NCBI GenBank assembly: GCA_037190665.1
Contig: JBBCJT010000252.1
Coordinates: 1-9,978, forward strand
Origin: JBBCJT01 sp037190665
GTDB taxonomy: Bacteria; Pseudomonadota; Alphaproteobacteria; Acetobacterales; Acetobacteraceae
Reading direction: 5' to 3'
Length of the DNA: 9,978 nucleotides
Below the pieces are notes generated by a model. The model made no database searches, was not told the DNA's origin, and saw nothing but the letters and a program-made list of their open reading frames with translations. Shown one piece after another: positions 7,165 through 9,978 of this stretch. The stretch's first letter is position 1. Every line of letters begins with the position of its first letter. Position numbers and translations under genes: made by a program.

Positions 7165-7877
7165 CGCACCGCGTCGAGCCGCAGCAGCCGGTCCGCCTCG
7201 GCGAGATCCGCGGGGGTGGAGAGGTGGAACCACGGCCCGTCATGCACCAGCGCGAACAGCCGCCCGGCCTCGATCGCGCGATCCCAGACGAGGTTGGTGC
7301 TGAAGAACCCGTCCGGCCCGGCGGCGAACATGGCCGGCGTGGCGAGCTGGACGCCCGCGTACATGTAGGGCGCGACCTCCCGCTCCTTCCGGCGGCGCAC
7401 ACGGCCGAGCGGGTCGATGGCGAAATCCCCCATCCCGACATCGCCCGGGATCAGGCTGGTGCGCGCGACCAGCAGCAGCGCATCCATCGACGCCGGATCG
7501 AAGGCGGCGGCAAGGCGGGTCAACGCCGGCGCGGGGCCGTTCAGCCAGAAGGCGTCGCCGTTGACGACGAAGAACGGCGCATCGCCCAGCAGCGGCAGGG
7601 CGCGGCGCACCGAACCGCCGGTCTCCAGCAGCGCGTCCTCATGCTGGATGGTGATGCGCGGATGGCAGCGGGCCGCGCAGGCGGCGGCGATCCGGTCGGC
7701 GTGCCAGTGCGCGTTGACCACCACGTCCGTCACGCCGGCTTCGGCCAGCCGGTCCAGCGCGTGGTCGAGCAGCGAGCGGCCGCGCAGCGTCAGCAGCGGC
7801 TTGGCGGTGGTGTCCGTCAGCGGCCGCATCCGCTTGGCGAGGCCGGCGGCGAGCAGCATCGCGTGGGTGGGATTCAT
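7161..7877 (-). CDS. murU: MurU-like N-acetylmuramate-1-phosphate uridylyltransferase
   Basis: The 238-residue product is a sugar-phosphate nucleotidyltransferase. The signature LAAGLAKRMRPLTDTTAKPL (residues 9-28) carries the glycine-rich nucleotide loop, catalytic R16 and K26; ETGGSV (85-90), N106-G-D108 (metal-binding Asp) and a C-terminal PWFHLSTPADL (215-225) complete the fold. MurU makes UDP-MurNAc from MurNAc-1-phosphate and UTP in cell-wall recycling, bypassing fosfomycin-sensitive MurA. That substrate is inferred from family resemblance and from the AmgK-like kinase just upstream; glucose- or mannose-1-phosphate transferases share these motifs and cannot be excluded. The ATG at 7877 has an AGGG 8 bases upstream. 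Its stop overlaps the addB GTG start (GTGA). Unusually, a 328-base repeat-bearing spacer separates it from the kinase. Confidence 0.8.
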   Translation of the reverse strand: MNPTHAMLLAAGLAKRMRPLTDTTAKPLLTLRGRSLLDHALDRLAEAGVTDVVVNAHWHADRIAAACAARCHPRITIQHEDALLETGGSVRRALPLLGDAPFFVVNGDAFWLNGPAPALTRLAAAFDPASMDALLLVARTSLIPGDVGMGDFAIDPLGRVRRRKEREVAPYMYAGVQLATPAMFAAGPDGFFSTNLVWDRAIEAGRLFALVHDGPWFHLSTPADLAEADRLLRLDAVR

Positions 7878-7976
7878 GCGCGCGGCCCTGCCGGTCGGGC
7901 TGCGCCTCGGGCGTTGCGGTGTGCGCGCCCTTCGACCCTCGCCCGCAGGTGGGAGCTTTGCGAAACGGCTGCGCTG

Positions 7977-8019
7977 TCTCTCCCTCTCCCGCTTGCAGGA
8001 GAGGGCCGGGGTGAGGGTG
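7977..8019 (-). repeat. REP-type palindrome 1
   Basis: The stem CCCTCTCC (7982-7989) pairs with GGAGAGGG (7998-8005) around CGCTTGCA and is followed by CCGGGGTGAGGGT. This is the family of short repeats of the form CCCTCACCCCGGCCCTCTCCCGC, known to me as abundant between genes in many GC-rich Proteobacteria. On the minus strand it reads in the CCTCACCC-first orientation, opposite to palindrome 2. Confidence 0.75.
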
Positions 8020-8060
8020 GCCCCGCCAGCACCACGGCGAGGTCTCGTCTTCGCGCAGAC

Positions 8061-8117
8061 CCCTCACCCTCCCGCGCAGGCGCGGGCCCCTCCCTCTCCC
8101 GCCGGGCGGGAGAGGGG
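8061..8117 (+). repeat. REP-type palindrome 2, inverted relative to palindrome 1
   Basis: It starts with CCCTCACCCT, has a small stem CCCGCG/CGCGGG (8071-8086), then an 11-base-pair perfect stem CCCTCTCCCGC (8092-8102) / GCGGGAGAGGG (8106-8116) with a 3-base loop. It is the same repeat family as 7977-8019 in opposite orientation, so the two form a mosaic REP pair (BIME-like). Confidence 0.75.
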
Positions 8118-8205
8118 ATTCTGTGAACCGTGCTCTCCCTTCCGCGAAGCTTCCGCGAGCCGGAGAGGGAGGAGCGGGGCGCGTCGGGGAACGGGGCCGT
8201 TCGTG

Positions 8206-9195
8206 TCATGCGGCATCGGCCTTCGGGTTGGCGCGCAGCGCCGGCGGCACGTGCGCATCGAGGAAACGGGCGAGCGGGGCCGCAGCCGGATGGCGCAGCG
8301 CGGCGGCGAGCAGGCCCCAGGTGCGCTGGCCGTGGGCGAGGTAGTGCGGCTTGCCGTCCCGCCGGTCGAGCCGCACCCACAACGCCGCCACCCGCAGGTG
8401 CCGCTGCGCCGCGCAGATCGCCATCGCGGCGCGGAACGCCCCGGCGTCGAGGTCCGGCCGCAGCGACAGGTAGCGCGCCACCATCGCCGCGCGCAGGCCG
8501 GGGTCGATGTCGCGCCGCGCGTCCTCGATCAGCGAGACGAGGTCGTAGGCGGGATGGCCGATGGCGGCGTCCTGGAAATCGAGGATGCCGGTGCGGCGCG
8601 CGCCCTGCCGGTCGGGCAGCCACATCAGGTTGGCGGCGAAGAAGTCGCGATGGACGAAGCCGGCGGGCCCGGTGGCGAGCGGCGCGCAGAGGTCCGTGAT
8701 CGCCGCGGCGAACTCCGCGCGGATCGCGGCCGACGCGGGCGCGCCCATGGCGGCCGGCCACCACCAGTCGAGGAACGTCGCCGCCGCGGTGCGCGCCATC
8801 GCGGCGCTGTCCCATTGCGGCAGTCCCGCCGGCGGCGGGGCGGCGTGCAGCACGGCCATCGCATCCACCGCCGCCTCGGTGAGCGTCGCCTCATCGTCGC
8901 CGGCGGCGAAGCGGGCGGGGTAGGTGCCGTCGCCCAGGTCCTCGATCAGCAGCAGCCCGTGCGTGGCGTCCTGCGCGATGATTTCCGGCGCCGAGAGGCC
9001 GATGCCGGCGATGTGCCGCGCGATGGCGACGAACGGGCGGATATCCTCCTGCGGCGGCGGCGCATCCATCAGCACCGCCGGGCGCGGGCCGCCGGTCACG
9101 CGGTCGTAGTGGCGGAAGGAGGCGTCGCGCGCGAGCGGGACGCGGCGGGCGGCGGCGAAGCCGGCTTCGGCGAGCAGGCGGTCGGCGGGGGTCAT
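8206..9195 (-). CDS. amgK: AmgK-like anomeric MurNAc/GlcNAc kinase (APH-family phosphotransferase)
   Basis: The 329-residue product has the aminoglycoside/choline kinase fold. DASFRHYDRV (24-33) is the N-lobe nucleotide loop typical of AmgK-type kinases, LLLIEDLGDGTY (81-92) is the hinge, HRDFFAAN (182-189) is the catalytic Brenner motif with D184 as base and N189 for magnesium, and LDFQDA (205-210) supplies the second metal-binding acid D206. AmgK phosphorylates MurNAc (and GlcNAc) at C1 in the cytosol, providing the substrate of MurU. The MurNAc assignment rests on sequence type and on the neighbouring nucleotidyltransferase; another sugar or small-molecule kinase remains possible. I chose ATG 9195 (MTPADRLLAEAGF), with an AGG 9 bases upstream. 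The frame is open further upstream, but that extension would translate repeat copy C and shows no domain. Confidence 0.82.
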   Translation of the reverse strand: MTPADRLLAEAGFAAARRVPLARDASFRHYDRVTGGPRPAVLMDAPPPQEDIRPFVAIARHIAGIGLSAPEIIAQDATHGLLLIEDLGDGTYPARFAAGDDEATLTEAAVDAMAVLHAAPPPAGLPQWDSAAMARTAAATFLDWWWPAAMGAPASAAIRAEFAAAITDLCAPLATGPAGFVHRDFFAANLMWLPDRQGARRTGILDFQDAAIGHPAYDLVSLIEDARRDIDPGLRAAMVARYLSLRPDLDAGAFRAAMAICAAQRHLRVAALWVRLDRRDGKPHYLAHGQRTWGLLAAALRHPAAAPLARFLDAHVPPALRANPKADAA

Positions 9196-9219
9196 GGGCA
9201 GTGGCCTGCCTTCGGAAAA

Positions 9220-9270
9220 CCCGGGTGCAGGGGCCGGTGGCCCCTGCCGGGGTGCGGGGCGGCGCCCCGC
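9220..9270 (-). repeat. Short fragment of the multi-hairpin repeat, copy C
   Basis: This corresponds to the right end of copy A: CCCGGGT, then a 9-base-pair hairpin GCAGGGGCC-GGT-GGCCCCTGC (9227-9247), then GCGGGGC-GGC-GCCCCGC (9254-9270). The GGT loop and GGGGCC inner stem equal those of copy A (424-444), but the outer pairs change from CAA/TTG to GCA/TGC and still match. One hairpin module present in copy A (450-466) is absent. It lies 13 bases past the tsaE stop and ends 24 bases before the kinase start. Confidence 0.75.
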
Positions 9271-9283
9271 TTCCTTGCGTCCG

Positions 9284-9733
9284 TCACAATGCGCCGATCC
9301 TGTCCGGCCAGCCGGCCAGCGTGGCCACCCGCGCATCGGGTGTCTCACCCGCGGCGAGCGCGATATCCAGCGCGTCGTCCGGCCGCAATTCGCCCAGCCG
9401 GTCCGGCCATTCCACCAGCACTACCCCCTCGCGCGCCTCGTCCCAGCCGAGCTCGCTCAGGTCGGCGCGGCCCTGCAGGCGCCAGAGGTCGAAGTGATGC
9501 GCGGCGAAGCGCCGCGTGTCGTAGCTCTGCACCAGCGTGAAGGTGGGGCTCGGCACGTCCAGCGCCGGGTCGCCCGCGGCGGCGCGCAGGAAGGCGCGGG
9601 CGAAGGCGGACTTGCCGACCCCGAGCGGGCCCGACAGCAGGATCGCATCGCCCGGCCGCGCAAGGCCGGCGGTGCGCGCGGCGAGCGCGCCGGTGGCCGC
9701 CTCGTCGGGCAGGACGCGCAGGATCGGTGGCAT
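9284..9733 (-). CDS. tsaE: tRNA threonylcarbamoyladenosine biosynthesis ATPase TsaE
   Basis: The 149-residue product is the small P-loop ATPase that works with TsaD and TsaB to form t6A at position 37 of ANN-decoding tRNAs in the cytosol. Length is normal for the family (about 150). Visible motifs: Walker A GPLGVGKS (35-42), the switch-like SPTFTLVQSY (62-71), HHFDLWRL (79-86) with D82, and VLVEWPDRLGE (105-115) with E108 and W109, both family hallmarks. ATG 9733 is the first ATG in frame and gives the expected short lead before the P-loop. No clear Shine-Dalgarno precedes it. The kinase gene starts 88 bases beyond its stop, with repeat copy C between. It is the first gene of the minus-strand cluster in this window. 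Confidence 0.95.
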   Translation of the reverse strand: MPPILRVLPDEAATGALAARTAGLARPGDAILLSGPLGVGKSAFARAFLRAAAGDPALDVPSPTFTLVQSYDTRRFAAHHFDLWRLQGRADLSELGWDEAREGVVLVEWPDRLGELRPDDALDIALAAGETPDARVATLAGWPDRIGAL

Positions 9734-9741
9734 GCCGGCGC

Positions 9742-9771
9742 TGTATGCGACGGGCCGGGCATGTGCCGCAA
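9742..9771 (-). promoter_or_regulatory. Weak sigma70-like promoter candidate for tsaE
   Basis: On the minus strand TTGCGG (9771-9766) and CATACA (9747-9742) are separated by 18 bases. The -10 hexamer ends only 8 bases before the tsaE ATG, which would give a transcript with almost no leader and would fit the missing Shine-Dalgarno. Both hexamers are poor matches, so this is speculative. Confidence 0.2.
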
Positions 9772-9776
9772 TCTCG

Positions 9777-9978
9777 CGGGGCTCCGCCCCGGACCCCGCC
9801 AGGGCTCTGCCCTGGACCCGGCAGGGGGCACGGCCCCCTGCACCCGCGATTCCTTCAGGAAGGCTTGAGCAGGTCGGTCGACAGCCCCTACCCCCACAAC
9901 AAGCGTTGTGGGGGTAGGGGCTATCGACTGATTTGGCCGAAGGCCCTCTTGAGGAGCCCGGGTCAAGGGGCCGGTGGC
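9777..9978 (-). repeat. Modular multi-hairpin interspersed repeat, copy B (truncated by window end)
   Basis: It has the same module order as copy A: 9777-9791 (loop TCC), 9799-9815 (loop TCT), 9821-9841 (loop ACG), 9852-9863, the central stem 9877-9928, 9935-9945 (loop GAA), and the first part of the GGT-loop hairpin from 9964 to the window edge. Stem 9799-9815 (CCAGGGC/GCCCTGG) replaces GAAGGGGC/GCCCCTTC of copy A, and 9821-9841 has GC/GC ends where copy A has CC/GG, so both arms changed together. It fills the region upstream of tsaE; I see no gene in 9734-9978. Confidence 0.85.
9877..9928 (-). repeat. Long central hairpin of repeat copy B
   Basis: The arms 9877-9900 and 9905-9928 give 24 aligned positions with a single C-A mismatch (9882/9923) around the loop AAGC. 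In an RNA read from the minus strand that position becomes a G-U wobble, so the stem is then fully paired. The inner segment CCCCCACAAC/GTTGTGGGGG matches copy A; the outer arm sequence does not. Confidence 0.85.

Larger units (their letters stand above)
7878..8205. other. Intergenic spacer between the kinase and murU genes, no coding sequence seen
   Basis: This 328-base stretch contains an inverted pair of REP-type palindromes (7977-8019 and 8061-8117) and a weaker third inverted repeat at about 8132-8173 (CTCTCC...GGAGAG around an AAGCTT-centred inner dyad). Open frames through it are repeat-driven and show no domain or start-site support. No T-run follows a stem, so I do not call a Rho-independent terminator. 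A promoter for murU could lie in 7878-7976, but I could not recognise one. Confidence 0.6.

Noticed and set aside
4798..7368. An 856-codon plus-strand open frame opposite addB
   Set aside because: Antisense shadow of addB with the same arginine/glycine/glutamine-rich low-complexity composition and no recognisable motif.
5105..7441. A 778-codon minus-strand frame overlapping addB out of register
   Set aside because: Same-strand alternate frame of addB and the murU end; arginine/alanine-rich with no family match.
8092..8117. Rho-independent terminator after the kinase gene
   Set aside because: The stem is perfect, but no T-run follows on the transcribed (minus) strand, and its sequence matches the REP family seen again at 7977-8019.
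7417..9540. A 707-codon plus-strand open frame across murU, the REP spacer, the kinase gene and tsaE
   Set aside because: It crosses four unrelated minus-strand features, including repeats, and changes composition with each. It is a GC-driven artefact.

Overview
The window is about three-quarters G+C and every gene that can be supported reads on the minus strand. Gene content, the synteny tsaE - sugar kinase - nucleotidyltransferase - addB - addA - trxA, and the alphaproteobacterial form of AddB (no visible iron-sulfur cysteines, no Walker A) point to an alphaproteobacterium. The GC-rich intergenic hairpin repeats suggest Rhodospirillales/Acetobacteraceae (a Roseomonas-like genome), but the genus is inference.

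Layout in the direction of transcription (right to left). 9978-9777 holds a multi-hairpin repeat (copy B, cut by the window edge). tsaE (9733-9284) encodes the ATPase of the t6A tRNA-modification complex. A short fragment of the same repeat (copy C, 9270-9220) precedes an AmgK-like sugar kinase (9195-8206). A 328-base spacer carrying an inverted pair of REP-type palindromes separates it from a MurU-like nucleotidyltransferase (7877-7161). That gene overlaps addB by 4 bases (7164-4285), and addB overlaps addA by 4 bases (4288-878). trxA (821-495) follows after 56 bases. Repeat copy A (490-233) fills the gap to ahcY, of which only the first 47 codons (143-1) are in the window.

How the genes fit together. 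AmgK and MurU would turn recycled N-acetylmuramic acid into MurNAc-1-phosphate and then UDP-MurNAc, bypassing de novo synthesis. AddA and AddB form one helicase-nuclease that resects double-strand breaks for RecA loading. TsaE supports N6-threonylcarbamoyladenosine formation at position 37 of ANN-decoding tRNAs. Thioredoxin is the general disulfide reductant. AhcY removes S-adenosylhomocysteine after methylation reactions. murU-addB-addA looks translationally coupled and trxA probably shares the transcript. ahcY appears to be a separate unit with its own operator-like palindrome.

The main non-coding interest is the modular hairpin repeat. Its copies differ in stem sequence but keep base pairing and loops, and two of the three copies sit directly behind a stop codon. 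No phage, insertion sequence, CRISPR array, tRNA or rRNA was seen.
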